Notes under the pieces: generated by a model
The model's input: only the letters and a program-made list of their open reading frames with translations
Databases searched by the model: none
Told to the model about the DNA's origin: nothing
DNA from: Frankia sp. AiPa1
GTDB taxonomy: Bacteria; Actinomycetota; Actinomycetes; Frankiales; Frankiaceae
NCBI RefSeq assembly: GCF_023243075.1
Contig: NZ_JALKFZ020000142.1
Location: forward strand, 62,001 to 126,000
Direction of reading: 5' to 3'
DNA: 64,000 nt
Part shown: one piece after another, positions 11,683 through 21,795 of the stretch
Numbering within the stretch: the stretch's first letter is position 1
How the letters are laid out: every line of letters begins with the position of its first letter
Program-made: the position numbers and the translations under genes

Positions 11683-11810
11683 CACTGCACGGCGAAGGAT
11701 CGATCGGTGGCGGCCCGAACTGACCGCCACGCGGGCGGCCGGGCCGGCTCGGTGCTGGTGGTGTCGACCGTCGGCGCGGACCGCCGGTCGGATGAAAGGA
11801 GAAGCTCGCC

Positions 11811-12491
11811 ATGGCCTCGCGCACCGGACGGACGAACGCGCTGAACGAGCAGCGTGACCTGCGGGTCCGAGTGATGGGAGAGCCGGTGGACAGCTATCCG
11901 GCGTACGCGCCTCAGGCGGCGCGGGGAAACGTCCGGCGGATCACTGTCGTCGGCGAACCGATCCTGCACCGCCCTTGCCGCCCGGTCACCGAGTTCGCCA
12001 CCCCCGAGCTCGCCTCGCTCATCGACGACATGTTCGCCTCCATGTACGTCGCCGAGGGCGTGGGGCTGGCCGCGAACCAGATCGACGTGGATGCCGCCCT
12101 GTTCGTCTACGACTGCACGGACGACGACGGTGTCCGCCATGTGGGCCACATCGCCAACCCCGTCCTGGAGGAGCCCGACCCCGCGCAGCGGCGCTTGGAC
12201 AAGGGCGACGAGGGCTGTCTGTCGGTGCCAGGTGCCACCATGGAGGTCGCCCGGCTGGAACGCGCCGCCGTGCGCGGCCAGGACCAGAACGGCGCGCCGC
12301 TGCGGCTGGAGGGCACCGGCTACTTCGCCCGCTGCCTGCAGCACGAGACCGACCATCTCGGCGGCAACCTCTACATCGACCGGCTGTCCAGCCGGGGCCG
12401 GCGCAAGGCACTCAAGGAGATGGAGGAGCGCCAGGAGGAGGTTTTCGCCCGCCGCGCCGAGCTTGGGGCGGCCCGCCAGTCAGCCGGCTAG
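11811..12491 (+). CDS. def: Peptide deformylase
   Basis: This cytoplasmic metalloenzyme removes the formyl group from the N-terminal methionine of nascent proteins. All three motifs are present: [13 protein letters not shown] (metal-ligand cysteine near residue 136) and HETDH (HExxH, near residue 178). The 226 residues include a ~40-residue N-terminal extension before the catalytic core starts at [12 protein letters not shown]. The ATG at 11811 has gaaaggag upstream. A strong hairpin follows the stop. It appears monocistronic. Confidence 0.96.
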   Translation: MASRTGRTNALNEQRDLRVRVMGEPVDSYPAYAPQAARGNVRRITVVGEPILHRPCRPVTEFATPELASLIDDMFASMYVAEGVGLAANQIDVDAALFVYDCTDDDGVRHVGHIANPVLEEPDPAQRRLDKGDEGCLSVPGATMEVARLERAAVRGQDQNGAPLRLEGTGYFARCLQHETDHLGGNLYIDRLSSRGRRKALKEMEERQEEVFARRAELGAARQSAG

Positions 12492-12499
12492 GTTGGAAC

Positions 12500-12536
12500 C
12501 GTCGCCCCTGCCGGGCTCGGCAGGCCGGGCGACGGA
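12500..12536 (+). terminator. Hairpin terminator after def
   Basis: CCGTCGCCC pairs perfectly with GGGCGACGG. An inner CTGCC/GGCAG stem closes a six-base loop, and a three-base bulge separates the two stems. It starts 8 bases after the def stop codon. Confidence 0.75.
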
Positions 12537-12647
12537 TGGTGTTCCGGGCGGCGGGCAGTCGGGGAAGGCGGCCCTGTCCTGAGCGGCGGTCCCACTCCGG
12601 GTGGCGGTCCTGGCCCGGGTGGTAGTGGCGGGCGGATGCGCGGATGA

Positions 12648-14511
<1,864 letters not shown>

Positions 14512-14525
<14 letters not shown>

Positions 14526-15282
14526 GGGTCGCCTCCTGTGTCGATGAGGTCGGGGGGTGGCTCGGCGGGGCCAGGGGCTTGCGCAGGTACAGCACCACGC
14601 TCTTGCCGAGCACCGGGTTGAGGGCCCGCTCGGCGACCCGCGTGACGCGAGGGCTGCGCATCATGTCCCACACCAGCAGCCGGTGGTACAGCCGCGTCGC
14701 CGGATGGTCGTCGTTGTGGACACCGACGAGACAACGCAGCCACCAGTACGGCGAGTGCAACGCGTGGGCGAAGTGCGTGTCGACGGGTTCCAGCCCGACA
14801 GCCGTCAGCCGCTCCCGCAGTTCGGCCTGCCGATAGATACGCACGTGCCCGCCAGGCACCGAGTGGTACGCCGACGACAGGCTCCAGCACACCTGCTCGG
14901 GGAGCCGGTTGGGCACGGTGACGGCGATCCAGCCACCCGGTCGCACGACCCGGGCGATCTCGGCCATCGCCGCCGTGTCGGCTGGCAGATGCTCGAGGAT
15001 CTCCGCGGCGATGACCCGGTCGAAGGTGTCGTCCGCGAACGGCAGGGCCAGTGCGTCCCCGCGTACCGCGGCGGAGCGTCCCGACGGGGGAGCATCACCC
15101 TCCAGTGCCAAGGCGCCGAGCATCGCGCGGACGGCGCTCACGTCGGTGAACGAGTAGTCGAGCGCGACCACCTCAGCGCCGCGCCGGAACGCCTCGAAGG
15201 TGTGCCGCCCCCCGCCACAGCCGAGGTCGAGCAGCCGGCAGCCCTCGGGCACGGGAAAACGATCGAAGTCAACGGTAAGCAT
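14512..15282 (-). CDS. SAM-dependent methyltransferase (Methyltransf_11 type)
   Basis: This 256-residue methyltransferase shows motif I LLDLGCGGGRHTFEA, motif II VVALDYS, the FDRVIAAEILEHL region and RPGGWIAVTVPN. The C-terminal half carries histidine- and tyrosine-rich stretches (SSAYHSVPGGHVRIY, HSPYWWLRCLVGVHND). It is translationally linked to the toroid gene downstream (14-bp overlap) and lies 9 bp after the glycosyltransferase. This order suggests a small pathway acting on a glycan or lipid. The exact acceptor is unknown. Confidence 0.85.
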
Positions 15283-15291
15283 GGCGGCCGG

Positions 15292-16875
15292 TCAGCCGGT
15301 CGGAGTGGACGAGCCGGGCAGCGCCGCCGTCGACGGGGTGGCGCCCGTGGGCACTGTCGTGGTGGGCACCGCGGTGGTGATGGCGATCGGCGGCCCACCG
15401 GTGGGCACCGTGGGCCCTGTGGACACCGTGGAGTTTCCACCGGTGGTCACCGTGGCTGCACTGGACACCGTCGCGGTCCCACCGGTGGTCACCGCGACTC
15501 CGGTGGTCACCGGGGTCGCGGACGCTGACACCTTGGTGGGCAGCGTGGCGCCGGTGGACGGCTGGGGGACCCACGACCAGACGGCACCGGGGTACGGGGT
15601 GCTGGGCGTTCCCCCGACCGACGCGATCCGATCGGCATACCAGGCCGCCGTCGCGGCACTCGCCGCTCGCCAGGAGAACCGTTCCTCCACGCGGCGGCGC
15701 CCGGCGGCACCCATCCGGGCCCGCAGGGCCGGGTCGTCGAGCAGGCGGCGGATCGCCTTGGCCAGCGCCACCGGGTCGCCCGGCGGGACGAGCAGCGCCG
15801 CCTCGCCGTCCGGGCCGGCGACCTCGGGCAGCGCGCCGGCGGTCGTGGCGACCAGCGGGATCCCGCAGGACAGCTCCTCGACCGCCGGCAGGCTGAACCC
15901 CTCGTACAGCGACGGGACGACCGCGACCTCGGCGGAGCGCAGCAGGTCGACGAGCTCCGGCTCCGGCACTCCGGAGCGGAACGTCACCGCGTCCACGAGA
16001 CCCAGTTCGGTCACCTGGCGCTGGGCCTGGCCACCCTCGCGGACCTTCCCGACGCAGACCAGATGGGCGCCGGGCCGCTCGCGGCGTAGCGCGGCGAGCG
16101 CTTCCAGCAGCACGCCCAGCCCCTTGAGCGGGACGTCGGCGCTGGTCACCACCACGATTCGCCCGGGGACCGGGACCCTGCCCGCGGGCGCGGGGGTGAA
16201 GATGTCGGCGTCCACCCCCAGGGGCACCGTGTGCATGGACTCCGAGGGCAGGCCCATGTCGGCGATGATTCCGCGCCGTGAGCTCTCCGACGGGATGATG
16301 ATCCCGTCCAGGGTGCGTGCCACCCGGGCCTGCATCGGCAGGAACGAGTACCAGCGCCGCAGGCCGATCCGGGCCCGCAGGCCGGACGTGGCGTCCAGGC
16401 TGAGCCGACGGTCCACCGTGATCGGATGGTGCACGGTGCTCACCACGGGGATCCGGTACGGGCGCAGCGCGGCCCGCAGGGCCACAAGGCCGTAGCCGAG
16501 TCCCTGGTTGTCATGCACGATGTCGAACGGTGGCCGTCCACCCGCCGCCCGGGGCCGCAGCGCCTGATAGGCCCGCAGGCTGAACGACAGGGGCTCGGAG
16601 AACTGCCCGGTGCGCATCATCCCGAACTCGACGAGATCGGGCACGGAGCGCAGCTCCGACGGTTTCGCCCAGCGGAACGGCTCCGCATCGCCGTAGAGGT
16701 CGAGGCTGGGCAGCTCGGTCAGCCCGACACCAGGGTCGAGCACCGGGTATGGCGGTCCGCTGACCACCTGCACGTGATGGCCGAGGGCGACCAGTTCGCG
16801 GGACAGATGTCGGACGTACACCCCCTGTCCACCGCAGGTGGGCAGGCTCCGGTACGACAACAACGCGATCCGCAA
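15292..16875 (-). CDS. Glycosyltransferase family 4 with Thr/Val/Gly-repeat tail
   Basis: This is a retaining GT-B glycosyltransferase, first gene of the operon. It starts with LRIALLSYRSLPTCGGQGVYVRHLSREL (acceptor domain with GGQGVYV). The donor domain shows VPLGVDADIF, the nucleotide-sugar site VVPSLYEGFSLPAVEELSCG and VPPGDPVALA. TTG at 16875 is chosen because GGAGGG lies 7 bases upstream and it abuts the conserved N-terminus; the frame is open to 17076. Residues ~430-527 are a low-complexity Thr/Val/Pro/Gly tail encoded by repeats of gtgg(g/t/a)caccgt type. The sugar and acceptor are unknown. Confidence 0.87.
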   Translation of the reverse strand: MRIALLSYRSLPTCGGQGVYVRHLSRELVALGHHVQVVSGPPYPVLDPGVGLTELPSLDLYGDAEPFRWAKPSELRSVPDLVEFGMMRTGQFSEPLSFSLRAYQALRPRAAGGRPPFDIVHDNQGLGYGLVALRAALRPYRIPVVSTVHHPITVDRRLSLDATSGLRARIGLRRWYSFLPMQARVARTLDGIIIPSESSRRGIIADMGLPSESMHTVPLGVDADIFTPAPAGRVPVPGRIVVVTSADVPLKGLGVLLEALAALRRERPGAHLVCVGKVREGGQAQRQVTELGLVDAVTFRSGVPEPELVDLLRSAEVAVVPSLYEGFSLPAVEELSCGIPLVATTAGALPEVAGPDGEAALLVPPGDPVALAKAIRRLLDDPALRARMGAAGRRRVEERFSWRAASAATAAWYADRIASVGGTPSTPYPGAVWSWVPQPSTGATLPTKVSASATPVTTGVAVTTGGTATVSSAATVTTGGNSTVSTGPTVPTGGPPIAITTAVPTTTVPTGATPSTAALPGSSTPTG

Positions 16876-17045
16876 GTGTGCACCCTCCGTCCGTTCGGGC
16901 CATGTCCTGGTCCCTCGACGTTGAGGGGGTCTTGCCTGTGTGACACTAGGACATTCCTGGTTGATCTTCACGCGAATCGCGTAGCGGCAGATTTGCCACG
17001 CTGTGTTAATAGGTAGCGACACACCTAAGATCGGTGGGTATTTGT

Positions 17046-17107
17046 TGGGCCGGTGGGCCGGTCTGTCGCGGCCCACCGGCCCACCGGCCCACTGAGCCCA
17101 GTGGGCC
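17046..17107 (-). terminator. Two overlapping, mutually exclusive hairpins
   Basis: Hairpin 1 is a perfect 17-bp stem (17046-17062 with 17075-17091, core GGGCCGGTGGGCCGG) around a 12-base loop. Hairpin 2 pairs GGCCCACTG (17086-17094) with CAGTGGGCC (17099-17107) around a 4-base loop. They share bases 17086-17091, so only one can form. They lie downstream of ohr and ~170 bases ahead of the glycosyltransferase start, so they may terminate ohr or attenuate the GT operon. Confidence 0.6.
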
Positions 17108-17183
17108 CAGGCCGAGCGTCCGCGCCGAGGTCGATCCAGGCCCGACCCTCGGCCACGCGGACCATCCGCGGCGCGCCGCCGGG

Positions 17184-17192
17184 TTATCCACA
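17184..17192 (+). promoter_or_regulatory. DnaA box (exact TTATCCACA)
   Basis: Perfect DnaA 9-mer just downstream of the ohr stop codon. Confidence 0.55.
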
Positions 17193-17211
17193 GGTCGCCC
17201 GGCCTCGAGGC

Positions 17212-17637
17212 TCAGTCCTCGACGAGGACGACTTCGGAAGGCACGTTTCCCCTGGTCGCGCGGGAGTACGGGCACATCTCGTGCGCGGCCGCGAGCAGCT
17301 CCTGTGCGGTGGCGCGCTCGACGCCCGGAATCTGCGCCTCGATCCGCGTGCTCAGGCCGAAGCCGCCGGCATCGTCCGCGCCGATCGAGACGGTCACCGA
17401 CACGGCGGAATCCTTGACGTCGATCTTCTTGCCTCGCGCGACGGCCCTCAGTGCGCTGTGGAAACATGCGGCGTAACCGGTCGCGAACAGCTGCTCGGGG
17501 TTCGTGCCCGGACCGTCATCGCCGCCCATCCCCTTCGGTACGGACAGCTGCAGGTCGAGCCGGTTGTCGCTGGACGCCACCCGTCCCTCGCGGCCGCCCC
17601 AGGCGGTCGAGGTCGCCGAGTAGAGCGTGCTGGTCAT
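17212..17637 (-). CDS. ohr: Organic hydroperoxide resistance protein (Ohr/OsmC)
   Basis: This 141-residue peroxidase reduces organic hydroperoxides using two cysteines. Both are present: ATGYAACFHSAL and HEMCPYSRATRGN, the Ohr-type signatures. The N-terminal STLYSATSTAWGGREG is also typical. ATG at 17637 is preferred because GGAGG lies directly upstream; the frame is open to 17703. It diverges from a TetR regulator across a 288 bp region with a perfect 10-bp inverted repeat. OhrR, the usual regulator, is a MarR protein, so a TetR partner would be a departure. Confidence 0.93.
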   Translation of the reverse strand: MTSTLYSATSTAWGGREGRVASSDNRLDLQLSVPKGMGGDDGPGTNPEQLFATGYAACFHSALRAVARGKKIDVKDSAVSVTVSIGADDAGGFGLSTRIEAQIPGVERATAQELLAAAHEMCPYSRATRGNVPSEVVLVED

Positions 17638-17750
17638 GCCGCCTCCGAAGTGTGCCTCGTGGTGCCTCGTGGTGCCGTGCGCCGTGGTGATCAGGCGGCG
17701 CATAACCGTGGCCGGATCACCGGATCACCGGCCGGGGCCGGCCAACCGAG

Positions 17751-17785
17751 CCACTTTAGGACACCATGGCGGTACCCTAAAGTGG
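17751..17785. promoter_or_regulatory. Perfect inverted repeat between ohr and tetR (operator candidate)
   Basis: CCACTTTAGG (17751-17760) and CCTAAAGTGG (17776-17785) are exact reverse complements separated by 15 bp. The site lies ~115 bp upstream of ohr and 140 bp upstream of the TetR start, where a shared operator is expected. Confidence 0.65.
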
Positions 17786-17925
17786 GGTCGTCCACACATG
17801 CCGGTCGCGGATCGGCCTTCGCCACCCGGCCTTCGCCACCCGGCCTTCCCCGTGTTGGCGACCTGGCCCCGGCCACGTCGCCTAGCCTTGGTCACACGGA
17901 GACGGGCCACCTGGAGAAGGGCGGC

Positions 17926-18636
17926 ATGGAGAAGGACGACCTGGCTATGGACCACTTGGCGATCGGCGACTCGAAGCCCGGCGACCTGGGGAGGGTCGCT
18001 GCGGAGAAGGACGCCGTGGACGAGACCACGGTCACACCCGCCCGGCCAAGGCGGGGACGACCTCGGGACGCGACCATCGACACCCGTGTGCTGTCCGCCG
18101 CTGTCGCGGAGCTCGCCGAGCACGGCGTCGGCGGGTTCAGCGTCAACGGTGTCGCCGCTCGTGCGGGTGTCGCGAAGCGCGGAATCTACATGCGCTGGCC
18201 CGACCGGGACGACCTGGTCCTGGCCGCGCTCGGCACCCTGGCCGCCGGCCTCGTCCCGCCCCGAACGGGTGGGTTGCGTAGCGACCTGTTGCACCTTGCG
18301 CCCTACGTGGACGCGGTGTTCACCGAGCCGCGGATGTCGATCCTCGCCCGGTGCATGGCCGAGCTGCCCCGCTTCCCGGCGATGTACGCGGCGTTCCGCC
18401 GTGAGTCGGTCGACCGCTGTGCCGCAGCCATCGAGGACGCCTTCCACGACGCCGTCGCCCGCGGCGAGGCCCGCGCCAACCTCGACACGGACCTCGCGAC
18501 CGGGGCCTTCCTCGGTGCTCTGCTCGCCCGGCACGCGTTCGGTGCCCGAGAGCCGCTCGACCACGCGGCTTTCCACAGCCGCCTGGTCGACTTCTGCCTC
18601 GCCGCCGTCCGGCCCGAGCAGCCCCCCACCGCCTGA
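17926..18636 (+). CDS. TetR-family transcriptional regulator
   Basis: This 236-residue repressor-type protein has an N-terminal HTH at about residues 45-95: RGRPRDATIDTRVLSAAVAE, then HGVGGFSVNGVAARAGVAKRGIYMRWP and DRDDLVLAALGTLA. The rest is the ligand-binding/dimer domain. The first ~40 residues (MEKDDLAMDHLAIGDSKPGD) precede the core and may be unstructured. ATG at 17926 follows gagaaggg; the longer open frame to 17053 runs through ohr and is antisense noise. Divergence from ohr and the shared inverted repeat suggest it controls ohr and itself. This is inference. Confidence 0.88.
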   Translation: MEKDDLAMDHLAIGDSKPGDLGRVAAEKDAVDETTVTPARPRRGRPRDATIDTRVLSAAVAELAEHGVGGFSVNGVAARAGVAKRGIYMRWPDRDDLVLAALGTLAAGLVPPRTGGLRSDLLHLAPYVDAVFTEPRMSILARCMAELPRFPAMYAAFRRESVDRCAAAIEDAFHDAVARGEARANLDTDLATGAFLGALLARHAFGAREPLDHAAFHSRLVDFCLAAVRPEQPPTA

Positions 18637-19929
18637 AGGAGCGGGCCACCCCCTCCCCGGACGATCGCCGTCCCTCGGTGGGCACCGTCCCCGGGCGGGC
18701 ACCGTCCCTGAGTGGGCACCGTCCCTGAGCAGGCACCATCCCGCGGTGGTCACCGTCTCTGAGCAGGCACCATCCCGCGGTGGTCACCGTCCCTGAGTGG
18801 TCACCGTCCCCGCCGAGTGGTCACCGTCTCTGAGCGGGCACCATCCCGCTGTGGACACCGTCCTCTGGCGGGCACCGTCCCCGGGCGGACATCGTCCCCA
18901 GGTTGCTTCTCGTGGATCTGCGGCTCGCGACCGGGTTCACCCGGTGAATCTCACTGTCCGTGATGATTTCGGGGGTGGTGGCGTTGCTGGTACGCGGGGA
19001 TGTCCCTTCTACCGGGTAATCTGTCCGGTTTGTCCCTTCGTGACCCGGTAGAAGCGACACGGAGGTTTTCCGGGGCGATCCGCCGTCACGCGTAGTGGCG
19101 AGGAGGGTGGTAGCGGGTCGGCGGTGCATCGTCCCGCCGTAGGGCCGTAGGTAGGCACCTGTGGGCACCGACGGCCATGGGGCCGCACCGATGGTCACCG
19201 TCGAACCTCGACGGGCGTTGGGGTCCCACCCATGGGCACCGATGGCGACCCAGGAATACCGGGAACCAGGTCAGCGATGCCCAGGCCGGGAAATCGTCAG
19301 CGATGTGCACAGGCTCCCTCGGCGGGCATGGGCGCCCGAAGCTGATATCCACAGGCTGGGTCGGGTCATCGTCATCGGATCGACCGATGACCGTCCAGGG
19401 AGCGCGGCGGAGGCCAGGCCCTGCGGACGGTGCCCACGGATGCGCCTGGTGGCCACCGTGACCACGATCCGGTGTTCTGGGCACGGCGAATCCGGGCCGT
19501 ATCCGGCAACATCCGGCAACGGTGCCCGTCCACGAGCCGTGAGTTCCGGGTGGGACGTACCACGGTGCCCACCGGTGAAATAGGCGAGCAAGCAACGCCA
19601 CGGAGGACGATGCCCATCAGGTGGTCACCGTGGCGTCTGGCGAGCGGGCCGCTGCTCGGTGCGTGGTCAGCGTGGGATATCTGGCCTCTCACCCACGTCT
19701 ACCTGCATGAATGGGAGCCGTGTGGCTGTTATCCACAGCCGGATAATGCGGCCGCTGGTCGGCCGGACGAGGGTGTGGATAACGAGGGCCGACGTGCCCG
19801 AGCATCCCGGCCGCGGTGGACGAGCCACGGTGCCCCTCGACGGGCCGGCACGGTCACGGTGCCCATCTGGGCAGCGAAACCCCAGACCGACCTGGGGATG
19901 TGAACGGCGAACCGGGCTGACCAGCCGGG
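18637..19929. other. 1.3 kb gene-free, repeat-rich gap
   Basis: No reading frame here looks like a conserved protein. The left part is a 17-bp tandem array (18680-18903). From ~19140 onward many copies of ggg/gtcaccg or cggtgccc occur on both strands. The right part carries DnaA boxes at 19345, 19729 and 19774. It is the largest noncoding gap in the window. Confidence 0.6.
18680..18903 (+). repeat. 17-bp tandem array, 13 degenerate copies
   Basis: Units of the form gggcaccgtccctgagt follow each other thirteen times. Twelve are 17 bp and one (18799-18818) is 20 bp. Positions ca, c and tcc are nearly invariant, while the ends alternate between gagt, gagc and gcggt. It starts 44 bp after the TetR stop. 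Confidence 0.85.
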
Positions 19930-20071
19930 CTATCGCGGGTCGGTCGGAGCCGGCTGCACAGCGCAGATGTTGGTGACCGGCTGTGGATGGGACGCGAAAC
20001 GGCGGGTGATCCAGGTCGTCAGGTCGCTCATGGACGCGCTGAGGATCGTGCCGTGGTCGGCCTGTGGATAA
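19345..20071. promoter_or_regulatory. Cluster of DnaA boxes
   Basis: Three exact DnaA 9-mers occur at 19729-19737 (plus), 19774-19782 (minus) and 20063-20071 (minus, inside the lipase 3' end). A one-mismatch box atatccaca is at 19345-19353. A further one-mismatch box, tgtgaataa, lies at 20564-20572. The cluster resembles the DnaA-titrating clusters known outside oriC in E. coli (datA) and Streptomyces. Confidence 0.6.
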
Positions 20072-21282
20072 CGCCGGTAGTCCACCGTCGTCCCGGCCGA
20101 GCACAGCCGTCGCACCGCGCTATCGGTGTCCTGACGGCGGATCACCGTGTCCCGGTCGCCCTGCAGGATCAGCGTTGGCGTCATCCGTCTGGTCACCTCG
20201 TCCCGCTGCCGGGCGAAGGCGGCGGCGAACTGTGGCTGGCGCAGGGGGTCCTGGGTGAAGGCGGCCCGGACGTTGACCCCGGTGCTCGCGGTCAGCAGGT
20301 CCGGGGCGCATCGGGTGCGGGCGACGGTGAGCAGATGTCGGCCCTTCGGCTTCAGATAGCGAGTGAGGTCGATGCGCGGGTCGGCGTCGGAGGCGCCGAT
20401 CATCGCCAGTATGAGGTAGCCGACGCCGTCCGAACGCTGTTCCAGTCCGGCCAGCGACCTGGGTAGATCGGCCAGCGGCGCACTCGCGACCACGCCATGT
20501 ATCCGCAGGTCAGGAGCGTAGGAGGCAGCCTGCGCCCCGGCGGAGAGGACAGCCTGCCCGCCCTGTGAATAACCCCAGAGCACGACGTCGCGCCCGGCAC
20601 CCGCAGGCTTGATCGCGCGGACGGCCCGGGCAATGTCCAGGACGGCCCGGCCCTCTGGCCCCGCGACGTAGATGGCGTGCTCACCCGGCGTGCCCAGGCC
20701 CGCATAGTCGGTCAGGGTGACGACGTGTCCGGCGCGGACGAGGGAGAACATCCAGGCGGCTGCGGCCAGCGGTGGCTTGGCAGCCGACGGTGCGCAGGAA
20801 TCCGCGACGCCGGTCGTTCCGTGGGCGAACGAGACGACGCGGCGACCACCCGTGGGCACCGTGGTGGCGGATGGGGTCCTCGGTGCCAGGACCAGTCCGG
20901 AGACCTGCACCGTCGATGCCCCGAAGGTCCGCGAGCGGTAGACGACCCGCCAGGCACGGATGCCGGCCGGAGCACCGTCAACGGGGATGTACCGGACTAG
21001 ATCTCCCGGACGGCCCGACCTGGACGCGCCCTTGCCGCCGGTGGCTCGGTCGCCGGTGGCTCGGTCGCCGATGGCTCCGTCTCCGGTGGTACTGGTGCCG
21101 TCGGCATCACTGGCACCTTCGCGGGCGGAGGGGGCGCCGAGCGGCTCGCGGCCGCTGGCGGCGGTACCGCCCGCCCGCCCAGATCCGAGCAGCGGAGTCA
21201 GCCCGAGCAGCAGGACGACCAACGGCATGCGGATCACCCGACCGCGAGATTCATCGCCCGAGACCATCCGCAGTAAACGCAC
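19930..21282 (-). CDS. Secretory lipase-family alpha/beta hydrolase
   Basis: This is an exported esterase or lipase of the fungal-type secretory lipase family (LIP). The nucleophile elbow is GYSQGGQAVLS. The acid is probably in LILQGDRDTVI and the histidine in PQADHGTILS. The oxyanion region is VVSFAHGTTGVADSC. An N-terminal hydrophobic segment (MPLVVLLLGLTPLLGSG) is a signal peptide or anchor. It is followed by a ~70-residue low-complexity stretch with GDRATGDRATGG repeats. Starts at 21282 (GTG) or 21267 (ATG) both lack a clear ribosome site, so a leaderless transcript is possible. The length is normal after discounting the spacer. Confidence 0.85.
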   Translation of the reverse strand: MRLLRMVSGDESRGRVIRMPLVVLLLGLTPLLGSGRAGGTAASGREPLGAPSAREGASDADGTSTTGDGAIGDRATGDRATGGKGASRSGRPGDLVRYIPVDGAPAGIRAWRVVYRSRTFGASTVQVSGLVLAPRTPSATTVPTGGRRVVSFAHGTTGVADSCAPSAAKPPLAAAAWMFSLVRAGHVVTLTDYAGLGTPGEHAIYVAGPEGRAVLDIARAVRAIKPAGAGRDVVLWGYSQGGQAVLSAGAQAASYAPDLRIHGVVASAPLADLPRSLAGLEQRSDGVGYLILAMIGASDADPRIDLTRYLKPKGRHLLTVARTRCAPDLLTASTGVNVRAAFTQDPLRQPQFAAAFARQRDEVTRRMTPTLILQGDRDTVIRRQDTDSAVRRLCSAGTTVDYRRYPQADHGTILSASMSDLTTWITRRFASHPQPVTNICAVQPAPTDPR

Positions 21283-21795
21283 GTAATCAGCGTATGGTTT
21301 AGGATAGGTGACCCCAAATTGGGGTTTGATGACGGTTCGGATCCGGTGATCGGGATCCCCGATGTCCTATGATCCAGATCTCTCGGTAGTTCGGCGCGGC
21401 CGGGTGGCGACGACCCGCTCTCGGCCTCTGCCCGAGCGTCGTATCCTGGCCTCTGGCCGAGCGGCGCGGTGTGGGCAGGCCCGAGTTGCCGCGCCCGCAT
21501 CCATGATCGATCTGTGTCGGCCGCCACCGGCCTGGTTCCCGTCGTTGTGGCTCCAGCGTCCGCGGATGACGTGGCCGTTCGCCGTCGGGCAGCGTCGCGC
21601 GGGTGGCTTTCTGGTGGCCGAATCTGTGGACCCTCTGTGGATCTCGGCCGGGTAGCCGTAGGCGATGGTCGTGCAGGGGCGGTGGGTGGATACCCTTACG
21701 GTGTCCGCAGGCGGGTGCGGTGCGGCAACCGGCGGTTGCCGCGGTCTGACAGTTCGTCCGTCCCGTCGTCCCAAGACTGGCGGAGGCCCGCTATC
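21283..21795. other. Divergent promoter region lipase/DedA
   Basis: A 513 bp gap between divergent genes. Apart from the palindrome at 21311-21325 and the AT-rich patch 21290-21330, I see no gene or RNA. Confidence 0.5.
21311..21325. promoter_or_regulatory. Palindrome upstream of the lipase gene
   Basis: ACCCCAA-A-TTGGGGT: perfect 7-bp arms around one base, ending 29 bp before the lipase GTG start in the most AT-rich part of the gap. It is a likely operator in the -35 area. Confidence 0.5.

Larger units (their letters stand above)
16876..17211. other. Leader of the GT operon / Ohr 3' region
   Basis: This 336 bp gene-free gap contains a long hairpin pair (17046-17107) and an exact DnaA box (17184-17192). 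A tagcgacacacctaa-like AT-richer patch lies near 17018-17032. Confidence 0.5.

Noticed and set aside
18680-18903. CRISPR array
   Set aside because: Units are contiguous 17-mers without spacers, and no cas genes are near.
19345-20071. Chromosomal origin oriC
   Set aside because: The true origin should be near dnaA-dnaN left of recF; no AT-rich unwinding element or dnaA is here.
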